A DNA stretch of 64,000 nucleotides, from NCBI GenBank assembly GCA_947488325.1, contig CANKYZ010000001.1:620001-684000 (forward strand). The letters are read 5' to 3'. Positions 1-8,810 of the stretch are shown here, piece by piece. The notes beneath the pieces were generated by a model that saw only the letters and a list, made by a program, of their open reading frames with translations, did not search any database and was not told the origin of the DNA. The stretch is from an uncultured Erythrobacter sp. GTDB taxonomy: Bacteria; Pseudomonadota; Alphaproteobacteria; Sphingomonadales; Sphingomonadaceae. The position numbers were made by a program, and so were the translations under genes. The stretch's first letter is position 1; each line of letters opens with the position of its first letter.

Positions 1-26
1 GGTACAATAATTTCAGGAGAAACAGC

Positions 27-596
27 ATGGCTGAATTTTTCGATAAACTCGATCCAAAACATGTGGCGATGATCGAAAAGCAGCCGGTTTTCTTCGTCGC
101 AACGGCCGCCACAGATGGGCGAATCAATCTGAGCCCTAAAGGCTATGACGCATTCCGAGTATTGGAACCGGGCAAGGTTGCCTATCTTGATCTCGGCGGA
201 TCAGGGAATGAGACCCACGCCCATCTGGTCGCGTCGCAAGAGGATGCGGGGCGGATTACAATAATGTTCTGCAATTTTAATCGACCTGCTTTGATCCTGC
301 GTATCTATGGGCGCGGTGTGCCGGTTCTGCCTCAGGATGATGGTTGGGATGATCTGGCCGCAAATTTCACCATGCTTTCGGGCACGCGGCAAATTTTCAT
401 GATCGATATTGAGAGCGTCCAAACCAGCTGCGGCTGGGGTGTGCCGTTTATGAGCCTTGAAGGAGAGCGTGAGACCTTAAAGAAAGCGCATCGTCAATCC
501 GACCCGGTGGAATGGGAAGCCAAGATGGCAGGGAGGACGAGCAGCATTGATGGTCTCACGACGCGCGCGACCACGCGGTATATTGCTGGTGATTGA
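27..596 (+). CDS. Pyridoxamine 5'-phosphate oxidase-related FMN-binding protein
   Basis: The 189-residue protein resembles the pyridoxamine-phosphate-oxidase-like split-barrel flavoproteins. The N-terminal half carries the family-like stretch FFVATAATDGRINLSPKG, followed by a long beta-rich segment and a C-terminal GLTTRATTRYI tail. Such proteins bind FMN or F420-type cofactors and act as general flavin reductases or oxidases; the substrate cannot be told from sequence. The ATG follows a good Shine-Dalgarno sequence (TCAGGAGA). It is a single gene, read before the glnK-amtB operon and separated from it by a 230-base regulatory gap. Family assignment is by resemblance; a role in vitamin B6 salvage is unlikely because the protein is too diverged from PdxH. 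Confidence 0.75.
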   Translation: MAEFFDKLDPKHVAMIEKQPVFFVATAATDGRINLSPKGYDAFRVLEPGKVAYLDLGGSGNETHAHLVASQEDAGRITIMFCNFNRPALILRIYGRGVPVLPQDDGWDDLAANFTMLSGTRQIFMIDIESVQTSCGWGVPFMSLEGERETLKKAHRQSDPVEWEAKMAGRTSSIDGLTTRATTRYIAGD

Positions 597-686
597 ATTT
601 CTACGCCATAACCTGACAAGGTTACTTCAAATACGGACAGAAACGCAATTGCCTGCCTAAAATGTAACCAGAGGATTAAAAATTAG

Positions 687-701
687 GCACATAAGTTGTG
701 C
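687..701 (+). promoter_or_regulatory. NtrC-type binding dyad upstream of glnK
   Basis: The 15 bases are GCAC, seven bases, GTGC. This is exactly the half-site arrangement of the enterobacterial NtrC consensus. Its centre lies about 97 bases upstream of the expected start point of the sigma-54 promoter at 765-780, a normal enhancer distance. It probably binds phosphorylated NtrC when nitrogen is limiting. Only one strong site was seen, whereas NtrC enhancers are often paired. Confidence 0.6.
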
Positions 702-764
702 GTATCAGAGGGGAGTGTGCGATTCCGCTGGTCAATCCTTGGCGATTGGCATCTTTCCGCGATA

Positions 765-780
765 TGGCACGCCTCTTGCT
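765..780 (+). promoter_or_regulatory. Sigma-54 (RpoN) promoter of glnK-amtB
   Basis: The sequence TGGCACGCCTCTTGCT is a perfect match to the sigma-54 consensus TGGCACG-N4-TTGCT, with the GG and GC elements 12 bases apart. The predicted transcription start is near 791, about 36 bases before the glnK ATG. rpoN itself is in this window at 54524-56020. Confidence 0.88.
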
Positions 781-787
781 ACCCTAA

Positions 788-1165
<378 letters not shown>

Positions 1166-1182
1166 TTCAGGGGAATAGAACG

Positions 1183-2505
1183 ATGAAGAAAGCTCTCCAG
1201 AAGCTTATCGCAATGGCGACCGGCTCTATGTTGCTGGCCGAACCAGCCCTTGCGGCACCCGCTGCTGTTCCTAATCCCGGCAATAATGCCTGGATGATGA
1301 CTGCCACAATCCTTGTTTTGTTGATGATTATTCCGGGTCTCACGCTATTTTATGGCGGCCTGACGCGATCAAAAAATATGCTATCCACCATGACACAGAT
1401 CGGGGCCACCGCCGCATTGGCGATGTTGATCTGGGTGATGTGGGGTTACTCACTCGCCTTTGGTGACACGACTTATGAAGGCACTCTTGGCCTGTTTATC
1501 AGCGGGGGAAGCTATTTCCTTTCGGGGACTGATGCGAGCAGCACAGCTGCGACCTTCACTGACGAAGTCATCAGCAAATATGTGTTCATCAGTTTCCAAA
1601 TGACCTTTGCAGCCATCACAGCTGCGCTGATCCTTGGCGCGACGGCTGAGCGTATGAAGTTCAGTGCCGTAATGATGTTTGTGCCGATCTGGTTGACCAT
1701 TGTTTACTTCCCGATCGCTCACATGGTTTGGGCTGGCGGCGGACTGTTGTTCGAAGACGGTGCGCTTGATTTCGCTGGTGGCACCGTTGTGCATATCAAT
1801 GCGGGTGTTTCCGGTCTGGTGCTTGCCTACCTGCTGGGCAAACGCCGGGGTTGGCCGCAAGAGCCAATGATGCCGCATAGCCTGACTATGACTATGGTTG
1901 GCACCGGCCTGCTGTGGGTTGGCTGGTTCGGCTTTAACGCTGGGTCTGCACTCGAAGCGGATGGTTCTGCCGGCCTGGCAATGATCAACACCTTTGTCGC
2001 CACCGCCGCTGGCGCGCTAACCTGGATGGTGATTGAACGCGCTGCCGGACACAAAGGATCAGCTCTGGGCTTTTGTTCGGGCGTTATTGCTGGCCTCGTC
2101 GCGGTTACTCCGGCGGCCGGTAACAGCGGTCCGTTCGGCGCGATCTTGCTCGGCATCTTGTCTGCTGCGGTCTGCTACTTCTTTGTCGCAAAGGTGAAGA
2201 TGAAGCTTGGCTATGACGACTCACTTGATGCGTTTGGCATCCACGGTATTGGCGGCATTGTTGGCGCCATCGGCACCGCGATTGTCTACCAACCTTTCAT
2301 CGGTGGCCCTGGCGATGGTTCTGTCGGAGTTGGTGAACAGCTTTGGATCCAGATCTTTGGGGTTCTCGTCACGATTGCATGGGCTGGTATCGGAACATTG
2401 ATCGCCGCCTACCTTGTGAAACTAACGATTGGGCTGCGGGTCTCTGAAGACACTGAGGTCGATGGACTCGACATCTCCGAACACGGCGAGCGTGCCTATA
2501 ATTGA
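1183..2505 (+). CDS. amtB: Ammonium transporter AmtB
   Basis: The 440-residue Amt/MEP/Rh-family protein moves ammonium across the inner membrane as a trimer. It has a cleavable-looking N-terminal signal segment ending near residue 25 (PALAAPAA), then about eleven membrane helices. The pore twin histidines are at residues 204 (VVHINAG) and 354 (FGIHGIGG). The conserved NNAWMM and FYGGLTRSKNM segments open the mature protein. The ATG follows AGGGGAATAGAACG. Its downstream partner signal is P-II binding at the cytoplasmic face. Transcription is shared with glnK from the sigma-54 promoter and ends at the hairpin near 2592. Confidence 0.96.
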   Translation: MKKALQKLIAMATGSMLLAEPALAAPAAVPNPGNNAWMMTATILVLLMIIPGLTLFYGGLTRSKNMLSTMTQIGATAALAMLIWVMWGYSLAFGDTTYEGTLGLFISGGSYFLSGTDASSTAATFTDEVISKYVFISFQMTFAAITAALILGATAERMKFSAVMMFVPIWLTIVYFPIAHMVWAGGGLLFEDGALDFAGGTVVHINAGVSGLVLAYLLGKRRGWPQEPMMPHSLTMTMVGTGLLWVGWFGFNAGSALEADGSAGLAMINTFVATAAGALTWMVIERAAGHKGSALGFCSGVIAGLVAVTPAAGNSGPFGAILLGILSAAVCYFFVAKVKMKLGYDDSLDAFGIHGIGGIVGAIGTAIVYQPFIGGPGDGSVGVGEQLWIQIFGVLVTIAWAGIGTLIAAYLVKLTIGLRVSEDTEVDGLDISEHGERAYN

Positions 2506-2591
2506 TCAACCAGTTTGGCGGGGGAAGGCTCTCTCCTCTCCCCCTTTCTCCGCCAACCGATGTTCCTCCTGCGAACAAACAGACTATTGAA

Positions 2592-2627
2592 AGGCCGGGG
2601 CGGCATGTTCGCTCCGGCCTCTTTTTT
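2592..2627 (+). terminator. Intrinsic terminator after amtB
   Basis: AGGCCGGGGC pairs with GCTCCGGCCT (ten base pairs including one G-U) around a nine-base loop and is followed by CTTTTTTG. It lies about 87 bases after the amtB stop, between amtB and the convergent oxidoreductase gene. Confidence 0.85.
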
Positions 2628-2638
2628 GTTTTGAATGT

Positions 2639-4225
2639 TTAGGTTTCTGAAGTTTTGATAAAGTCCGCGCAGCGTTCACCGATCATGATGCTGGGTGCGT
2701 TGGTGTTGCCGCTTACGATCTTTGGCATAACGCTCGCATCAGCAATCCACAGCCCGTCTAAGCCATTTACCTTTAGAGTTGGATCCACGACGGCATCTGT
2801 GTCAGCCCCCATCCGGCAAGTGCCGACCGGATGATAAACCGTATCGGCGCGGTTGCGAATAAGATCGTCCAATGCAGCATTGTCTTGTAAGTCGACCGGA
2901 TGACGATCTGCGGGGCTAAAGGATTGCATTTGCGGGGCATCGGCGATGCGATGCGATAGGCGAATACCTTCCCGCAGAACCGCAATGTCGTGTTCGTCGT
3001 CGAGGAAGTTCGGGTCGATAATAGGCGGGGCCGTGGCATCATTCGACCCCAGGCGCACAGTCCCTCGACTTTCTGGTCGGAGCACACAGGCGTGGAGTGA
3101 AAAGCCGTAACCTTTTACATTTTCACGCCCGTGATCTTCGAGAACAGCCGGAACGAAGTGCCACTGCACATCCGGTGCAGGGCTATCATCCATTACGGTC
3201 CAGAACCCACCAGCTTCGGCATAAGGCGTTGTCATTGCGCCGGTTCGCTTGCGACGATGCTCTAAGATTGCGGCCGCCATTTTGAACGTGCCCTTCAGCG
3301 TCCCCCCAATCGGAACATCGCTCTTGGTCTCCCAGCCAGAGACATAGTCGATGTGATCCTGAAGATTCGATCCCACTGCCGACCTGTCGAGCACGACATT
3401 GATGCCTTGCTGCTTCAAGTGTTCAGCCGGCCCAATCCCTGAAAGCATCATGATCTGCGGAGAACCAAATGCACCCGCAGACAGGATTATGCCGCGCCTA
3501 GCATACAGCATCTCAGATCTATTGCCGCGCTTGACCATCACGCCCGTGACGCGGCCCTGTTCAACCACTAGCCGTTCAACCAGTGTATCGGTGCGGATTG
3601 CAAAATTGCCTTGTTCCCGGATGGGCTCAACATAGGCCCGCGCGGCGGACCAACGTTCGCCATCGCGTTGGGTTACTTGATATAAACCAAAACCTTCCTG
3701 TTGGTCGCCATTGAAATCGGCATTGGTGCGCATTTGGAGCTCGGCCGCGGCTTCAACAAATGCGCGGCTAGTCGGGTTGGGAGATCGTTGGTCGGATACG
3801 AATAGCGGCCCGCCTGCGCCATGGTAATCACTCTCGCCGCGCTCATTTGCCTCGCATTGTTTGAACCATGGCAGGACGTCATCGTACGACCAGCCGGTGC
3901 ACCCCATTTCGGCCCAGTTGTCGTAATCCCATTTGTTTCCACGAATATAGACCATAGCATTGATCGCTGACGATCCGCCAAGTCCTTTGCCGCGTGGTTG
4001 GTACCCGATACGCCCGTTCAAGCCCCTTTGCGGAACCGTGTCGAACTTGTAATTCGACGAATTGCGGATGAACGGCATAAATCCTGGCGTCTTAATCAGG
4101 ACGTTGTTGTTGCGCCCACCTGCCTCGATCAAACAAACGCGCCGCGTCCCATCGATGGCGAGACGCCCCGCAGCTGCGCTGCCGCCGCTACCACCGCCAA
4201 CAACGATGTAGTCAAAACTTTCCAT
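2639..4225 (-). CDS. GMC-family FAD oxidoreductase (choline dehydrogenase-like)
   Basis: The 528-residue protein is a glucose-methanol-choline oxidoreductase. It opens with the FAD dinucleotide-binding motif FDYIVVGGGSGGSAAAGRL. The catalytic His-Asn pair of the family is visible at about residues 465 (YHPVGTCRMG) and 507 (SGNTNAPS). Length and motifs are typical of the alcohol or choline dehydrogenase branch, but the substrate cannot be read from the sequence. Its start, behind GAGGAGAGATC, is 24 bases after the end of the sterol-desaturase-type gene, so the two are probably cotranscribed and may act on a shared lipid or terpenoid alcohol. That link is inference. No signal peptide is seen. 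Confidence 0.9.
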   Translation of the reverse strand: MESFDYIVVGGGSGGSAAAGRLAIDGTRRVCLIEAGGRNNNVLIKTPGFMPFIRNSSNYKFDTVPQRGLNGRIGYQPRGKGLGGSSAINAMVYIRGNKWDYDNWAEMGCTGWSYDDVLPWFKQCEANERGESDYHGAGGPLFVSDQRSPNPTSRAFVEAAAELQMRTNADFNGDQQEGFGLYQVTQRDGERWSAARAYVEPIREQGNFAIRTDTLVERLVVEQGRVTGVMVKRGNRSEMLYARRGIILSAGAFGSPQIMMLSGIGPAEHLKQQGINVVLDRSAVGSNLQDHIDYVSGWETKSDVPIGGTLKGTFKMAAAILEHRRKRTGAMTTPYAEAGGFWTVMDDSPAPDVQWHFVPAVLEDHGRENVKGYGFSLHACVLRPESRGTVRLGSNDATAPPIIDPNFLDDEHDIAVLREGIRLSHRIADAPQMQSFSPADRHPVDLQDNAALDDLIRNRADTVYHPVGTCRMGADTDAVVDPTLKVNGLDGLWIADASVMPKIVSGNTNAPSIMIGERCADFIKTSET

Positions 4226-4249
4226 GATCTCTCCTCTTGGATGAGGAGT

Positions 4250-5221
4250 CTAGGTAGCTTCGTTCCCGGCTGCAATCGAGTTTCGGGTCGCAACTGAATT
4301 ATGAGCTTCGCTGGCATTCGCCGCCTCCGGGCTCAATCGAGCGCGCCAACGCTCGCGGATTGTGTCTGATGTTTCGCGGCTACCATCATGGGTCCAGCCG
4401 GGTTCGCGCAAAAGATAGGACAATTTATGCTTCCACGGGCTGTGCCAGATGTCGTTCAACATTCCGATCCATTCATGGAAGACCGACCATAGAAGGTTAA
4501 AACTGCCGAGTTGTTTGACGATCCCATAACGAATTTTCTCGACATCAGTCTCGGCCTCAAACGTGCCGAACATTTTATCCCAAGTAATAAAGACACCAGC
4601 ATAGTTACGATCGAGATAGAGAGGGTTTGTCGCATGGTGAACGCGGTGATGGCTCGGCGTGTTCATCACTGCTTCGAACCAGCGCGGCATGCGGTCTATT
4701 GCCTCGGTATGGATCCAGAATTGATAGACCAGATTAAACCCGCCGCAGATCGCAATCATGACTGGGTGAAAACCTAGAAAGATCAGCGGCAAAGCGAATA
4801 GAAGGCCAAAGGTAAATGCCCCCGTCCAGCTTTGTCGCAGTGCGGTAGAGAGGTTGTAATGCTGGCTTGAGTGGTGGTTCACATGGCTTGCCCACATCCA
4901 GCGTATCCGGTGCCCAGCGCGATGGACCCAGTAGTATTTGAGGTCATCTAAAACAAAGCAAAGTGGCCATGCCCACCAGATGGCCCACCATTCAGCGCCG
5001 AAATCGAACAATCTGTATTCATACGCCTCAATGAAGACATAAAGCGCAAACCCGCCAAAAAGTGCCCCTGCGACAGTTGAGCCCAAGCCAAAGGCCAGGC
5101 TGACAAGCGTGTCCATCGGCTCATAAGCTTCGGGTGCGCGCAGACGCGCCCAGATCATTTCAGCCAAAACGGCCACTACGAAGAATGGTACGGCATATTG
5201 AGTTGGTGAAAATTCAGGCAT
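4250..5221 (-). CDS. Sterol desaturase/fatty acid hydroxylase-family membrane protein
   Basis: The 323-residue integral membrane protein carries the histidine boxes of the non-haem di-iron hydroxylase/desaturase superfamily: HRAGH at 100-104, HVNHH at 113-117, and HHRVHH at 191-196, plus an intermediate histidine near 171. Several membrane helices flank the boxes. Such enzymes use O2 to hydroxylate or desaturate lipid chains or carotenoids. It sits between a small membrane protein upstream (12-base gap) and the GMC oxidoreductase downstream. A hydroxylase followed by an alcohol oxidase makes a plausible two-step lipid oxidation, but the substrate is unknown. Confidence 0.88.
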   Translation of the reverse strand: MPEFSPTQYAVPFFVVAVLAEMIWARLRAPEAYEPMDTLVSLAFGLGSTVAGALFGGFALYVFIEAYEYRLFDFGAEWWAIWWAWPLCFVLDDLKYYWVHRAGHRIRWMWASHVNHHSSQHYNLSTALRQSWTGAFTFGLLFALPLIFLGFHPVMIAICGGFNLVYQFWIHTEAIDRMPRWFEAVMNTPSHHRVHHATNPLYLDRNYAGVFITWDKMFGTFEAETDVEKIRYGIVKQLGSFNLLWSVFHEWIGMLNDIWHSPWKHKLSYLLREPGWTHDGSRETSDTIRERWRARLSPEAANASEAHNSVATRNSIAAGNEAT

Positions 5222-5233
5222 GACAGAAACGCA

Positions 5234-5632
5234 TTATAGCCGGTTGATCGCGTCGGCCCAAACCGCAGGATCCTTGATTGAAAGACGAACAGTTCCAAAT
5301 CGCGCCTCTCCCGAATCGACGATTAAGCCGTCCACTTCCTCGTGAACTGAGGCTGATTCTGTTAGCAGGCGGCCCGCAAAGCGATTACCGTGCTGTTTGA
5401 TGACCATGATCCTGCCCGAGGCGTCCTTTGCCAGAGCAGCCTTTGCGCCGCGCCCGATTGAAATGCGCTGCGCTTGAAATCCGTCAACCACTTCGTTGGC
5501 CGTCAATCTGACAGTCTCTTCGTCACGTAGCGCCGGCTTCCCCCCCAATCCTAACGACCAGGCAAGACCATAGAGCGCAAGAATTGCGAGCAGCGATCCG
5601 CCGAATTGTAGAAGAAGTGGGGCGATTTCCAT
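5234..5632 (-). CDS. Hypothetical membrane-anchored protein
   Basis: The 132-residue protein has one N-terminal membrane helix (about residues 5-28, rich in Leu, Ala and Gly), then a soluble mixed alpha/beta domain without a recognised motif. The reading frame could be extended upstream to 5695, but that would nearly touch the divergent peptidase gene. The ATG at 5632, behind AAGGAAATCACCGC, is better. It is the first gene of the leftward hydroxylase-oxidoreductase operon, with a 12-base gap to the next gene. No function is assigned; it may be an accessory anchor for the hydroxylase. Confidence 0.7.
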   Translation of the reverse strand: MEIAPLLLQFGGSLLAILALYGLAWSLGLGGKPALRDEETVRLTANEVVDGFQAQRISIGRGAKAALAKDASGRIMVIKQHGNRFAGRLLTESASVHEEVDGLIVDSGEARFGTVRLSIKDPAVWADAINRL

Positions 5633-5705
5633 TGCGGTGATTTCCTTAGATCGAGGATTGGCATAGCCAGCGAATTGCGGCAAGCAGTCGTGCAAGGAGA
5701 GACCG

Positions 5706-7151
5706 ATGAAATTGCCCGCAAAATCGATTGCCGCAGCTGCCTTTGGCGCTTTGATGATGGGGACGACCCCGCTTACGGCGGATAACCACTCTGCTCCAGA
5801 CCCGATCGCTATTGTTGATGCAGAGGCAGGTCGAACGGCGCGCGTTGCTCAAGAATTGTGGGAACTTGCAGAGCTCGGCTATCTTGAGACTCGGTCGAGC
5901 GGGCTGATGCAGGCCGAGCTGGAGGGTGAAGGTTTTCGTATCCAAACCGGTATCGCTGAAATTCCAACCGCTTTTGTCGCGGAATGGGGTGATGGCGGTC
6001 CGGTAATCGCAATTCTGGCGGAGATGGACGCACTTCCCGGCATCAATCAATCGGCATTGGCCACGCGTGATCCGATTGATGGGAAGGGCGCAGGCCATGC
6101 TTGCGGGCACAATTTGTTCGGCGCCGGTTCACTAACCGCAGCGATTGCCATCAAAGAATGGCTCGAAGCCACCGGCACGCCAGGGCGCATACGGTTATAT
6201 GGAACGCCGGCGGAAGAGGGCGGCTCTGGCAAGGTTTATATGACCCGTGCTGGAATGTTCGACGATGTAGATGTGGCGATTCATTGGCACGCTGATGATG
6301 AGAACAGTGCGGCTGCACGCACCAGTCTTGCGAATCGGTCGGCCAAGTTCCGCTTCTCTGGAGTTTCCGCACATGCAGCAGGTGCTCCTGAACGGGGGCG
6401 CAGCGCGCTTGATGGCGCAGAAGCGATGAATATCATGGCGAACATGATGCACGAACATATGCCACAGGATGCGCGCATGCATTATGTGATAACCAGCGGT
6501 GGAAACGCGCCTAATGTCGTTCCTGATTTTGCGGAAGTATTCTACTATGTCCGCCACCCTGATCCCGAAGGCGTAGAACAGATTTGGGAACGGCTTGAAA
6601 ATGCGGCGCGAGGCGCGGCGCTGGGCACCGGCACCGAAGTTGAGTGGGAAGTCATTCACGGAAACAATCCGCTGCTCGTGAATGAAACACTCGCTCGCGC
6701 GATGCACGAAAATCTCGAAGTGGTAGGCGGAGTGATTTACACAACAGCAGAGCGTGAATGGGCGGAAGAAATGCAGCAATCGCTCGGCGATGTTGCAAGA
6801 CCGCTTTCAAGCGCGAGCGAAATTCAGCCCTATAGTCGCAGTCTGGGATATGGCTCGACTGATGTTGGCGATGTGTCGTGGGCGACGCCGACTGTAGGTG
6901 TGCGTACCGCGACTTGGGTGCCGGGGACAAGCGCTCATAGCTGGCAAGCTGTTGCTGCAAGCGGTCATTCGATTGGGCACAAAGGCGCGCAGGTCGCAGC
7001 CAAATCGATGGCTTTGATGGCTGTGAATCTGTTCACAAATCCTGAGTTGCGGGCGCAGGCACGCGCGGAATTTGATGCAGCGCGCGGCGAAAACTATTTC
7101 TATCGCTCACTGCTTGGTGATCGAGATCCACCGCTCGACTATCGCCAGTAA
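5706..7151 (+). CDS. Exported M20-family metallopeptidase/amidohydrolase (AbgB-like)
   Basis: The 481-residue protein belongs to the M20 amidohydrolases and resembles the aminobenzoyl-glutamate utilisation (AbgB) type. It has an N-terminal signal-like segment (residues 1 to about 25). Metal-site motifs are visible: AEMDALPG near 105-112, GHACGHN at 130-136, and GTPAEEGGSG with the catalytic glutamate near 170. The middle portion (about 205-320) fits the dimerisation lid. The family cleaves amide bonds of acyl-amino acids or small peptides. Its upstream neighbour is divergent, leaving about 70 bases for both promoters. Periplasmic location is inferred from the leader. Confidence 0.85.
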   Translation: MKLPAKSIAAAAFGALMMGTTPLTADNHSAPDPIAIVDAEAGRTARVAQELWELAELGYLETRSSGLMQAELEGEGFRIQTGIAEIPTAFVAEWGDGGPVIAILAEMDALPGINQSALATRDPIDGKGAGHACGHNLFGAGSLTAAIAIKEWLEATGTPGRIRLYGTPAEEGGSGKVYMTRAGMFDDVDVAIHWHADDENSAAARTSLANRSAKFRFSGVSAHAAGAPERGRSALDGAEAMNIMANMMHEHMPQDARMHYVITSGGNAPNVVPDFAEVFYYVRHPDPEGVEQIWERLENAARGAALGTGTEVEWEVIHGNNPLLVNETLARAMHENLEVVGGVIYTTAEREWAEEMQQSLGDVARPLSSASEIQPYSRSLGYGSTDVGDVSWATPTVGVRTATWVPGTSAHSWQAVAASGHSIGHKGAQVAAKSMALMAVNLFTNPELRAQARAEFDAARGENYFYRSLLGDRDPPLDYRQ

Positions 7152-7154
7152 GGA

Positions 7155-7586
7155 TTACCGCGCAGCGAGCATATCCAGCATCGGACGGATAGGACTGACA
7201 TCATATCCAGCGGCCATCGCGTCGCGGGCAATGTCGTCTGGTGCGGCTCCACTTTTCGCTTGGGCCAACGCCCATAGCAATGTTGATCGTGTGCCAGACC
7301 GGCAGTAAGCGAGCACTGCACCTTTCGCTTTGCCCAAAGCGCTAACCATCTCGGCCACTTGTGCTTCATTAAAGCCGGAATGGTCGATGGGGATTGCCAG
7401 ATAATCGAGGCCAGCCGCCTTGGCCGCCTCTTCAATGTCAGCACCCTGCGGTGCGGAGGGGGCCTCCCCGTCGGGACGATTGTTGATGATCAAACCCACA
7501 CCTTTCGATTTTGCGCTAGCAATGTCATCAAGTGTGATTTGCGGGCTGGCTAGGACCGAATCGGATAATCTTCGAAAATCGGTCAT
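7155..7586 (-). CDS. DUF442/TIGR01244-type sulfur transferase or phosphatase-like protein
   Basis: The 143-residue protein matches the small phosphatase/rhodanese-like family often fused to persulfide dioxygenases (DUF442). It has the N-terminal INNRPDGE signature and an active-site loop YCRSGTRS with cysteine 95. The loop has the rhodanese CRxGxR spacing. Family members are proposed to act on sulfane sulfur or phosphate esters. The frame is open further upstream to 7658, but the ATG at 7586 has a good ribosome site (AAGGGAAGACC) and fits the family start MTDFRRLS. It is convergent with the peptidase gene, with only three bases between their stop codons. Confidence 0.8.
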   Translation of the reverse strand: MTDFRRLSDSVLASPQITLDDIASAKSKGVGLIINNRPDGEAPSAPQGADIEEAAKAAGLDYLAIPIDHSGFNEAQVAEMVSALGKAKGAVLAYCRSGTRSTLLWALAQAKSGAAPDDIARDAMAAGYDVSPIRPMLDMLAAR

Positions 7587-7868
7587 AGCTTGGTCTTCCC
7601 TTATGCTTTTAGCCTGTTTGCCATGCCGCTCGTGGCAGCCTTTCGCAAGCTTGTGCAACGAACGGCTTCACAAGAAAATGTCACATTTATCCGGCGGCAG
7701 AAGGATTGCGACTTAAATCATTCGCATAGCGGCCCTTTCTGCGCTATACCTTGTTTCAGGAAGATGGACTGGGCTTGCCTCGGAGGCCATCTGCGTCTGG
7801 TGCGACCCGTTGCCCTCGCCACCAACGCATTGGAGGATTGGGCGGCGTGATAAGGTACGCACTGAGTT

Positions 7869-8678
7869 ATGGGTTACGATAGGGGACGTCGGCGCGGTCG
7901 GGACAAGCGCGACGGATTCGGCGAAGATAGTTTTGATCCTTTTGGCGGCGGTGGTGATGGATATTCGCCTCCCAGTGACCGCGGGAATGATCGTGGTGGT
8001 GGAAACCGTTATGGCGGCGGAGGCGGTGGTGACCGTTTCGGCGGTGGCGGTGGTGACCGTTTCGGCGGTGGTGGCGGTGACCGTTTCGGCGGCGGCGCTG
8101 CTCGCGGCGGTGACAGTGCTGGTGGCCCTCGCGGCGGCGGCGGCGGTGGAGCAGGAGCTGGCGGTGGCGGTGGTTTTAACCGCATGCCTGCTCAGGTCGT
8201 CGGTACTGGCAAAGGCACTGTAAAATTCTTCAACTCGCAAAAAGGCTTTGGCTTCGTTCAGCAAGAAAGCGGCGGTGAAGACGTTTTCATTCACATCAGC
8301 GCGGTTGAACGTGCCGGTCTTGAAGGATTGGCCGAAGGTCAGGAACTCGAATTCAATCTGGTCGATCGCGGCGGAAAGGTTTCCGCTCAAGACCTCCAGA
8401 TTGTAGGTGATGTGATCGCAGCTCCAGCCGCTGAAGGCCCGCCCAAACGCGAGCTGACTGGCGAGAAGGCAACCGGAACTGTGAAGTTCTTCAACTCAAT
8501 GAAGGGTTTCGGATTTCTGGTGCGCGATGACGGCCAACCAGATGCATTCGTGCATATTAGTGCAGTTGAGCGCTCTGGTCTCTCGGCCATTAACGAAGGC
8601 GAACGTTTCGAGTTTGACCTTGAAGTTGATCGACGAGGAAAGCATTCAGCAGTCAACCTAGTTCCGGTGCAGGAGTAA
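7869..8678 (+). CDS. Tandem cold-shock-domain protein with glycine-rich N-terminal tail
   Basis: The 269-residue protein has two cold-shock domains, at about residues 115-180 and 202-267. Each carries RNP1 (KGFGFV, KGFGFL) and RNP2 (VFIHI, FVHI). They bind single-stranded RNA or DNA. The first 110 residues are charged then glycine-rich, with a direct repeat of GGGGGDRF units that resembles RGG-type tails. This kind of tail may promote RNA binding or condensation; that is inference. Typical bacterial Csp proteins are about 70 residues, so this one is a fusion and extension. A long leader of about 280 bases lies upstream. DNA in the tail (8020-8100) is internally repetitive and could expand or contract. 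Confidence 0.9.
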   Translation: MGYDRGRRRGRDKRDGFGEDSFDPFGGGGDGYSPPSDRGNDRGGGNRYGGGGGGDRFGGGGGDRFGGGGGDRFGGGAARGGDSAGGPRGGGGGGAGAGGGGGFNRMPAQVVGTGKGTVKFFNSQKGFGFVQQESGGEDVFIHISAVERAGLEGLAEGQELEFNLVDRGGKVSAQDLQIVGDVIAAPAAEGPPKRELTGEKATGTVKFFNSMKGFGFLVRDDGQPDAFVHISAVERSGLSAINEGERFEFDLEVDRRGKHSAVNLVPVQE

Positions 8679-8730
8679 CCTCCAAGGCATCGTAGGCCGT
8701 TTGACCTAACAGAGGGCGGCCCATAATAAT

Positions 8731-8769
8731 CGCAATGGCGGCTCTTTTTTGAAAGGGCCGCCATTTGCG
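8731..8769. repeat. Inverted repeat after the cold-shock gene
   Basis: CGCAATGGCGGCTC faces GGGCCGCCATTTGCG with a spacer that includes TTTTTT, so a strong hairpin can form in either transcript. On the plus strand the T run lies inside the loop, so this is not a textbook terminator. It may protect the mRNA 3' end or attenuate read-through into argD. Confidence 0.5.
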
Positions 8770-8810
8770 TTGGGGCCTTCTTCCAACATTTTGACGATTG
8801 GGAAAATACT

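Noticed and set aside
8010..8100. Short tandem repeats that might be taken for a CRISPR array
   Set aside because: Units are in frame, code for GGGGGDRF and have no spacers.
7713..8390. Long Ala/Thr/Val-rich reading frames on both strands over the cold-shock gene
   Set aside because: They are shadows of the glycine-rich repeat coding region; composition is a by-product of GGC/GGT codons.
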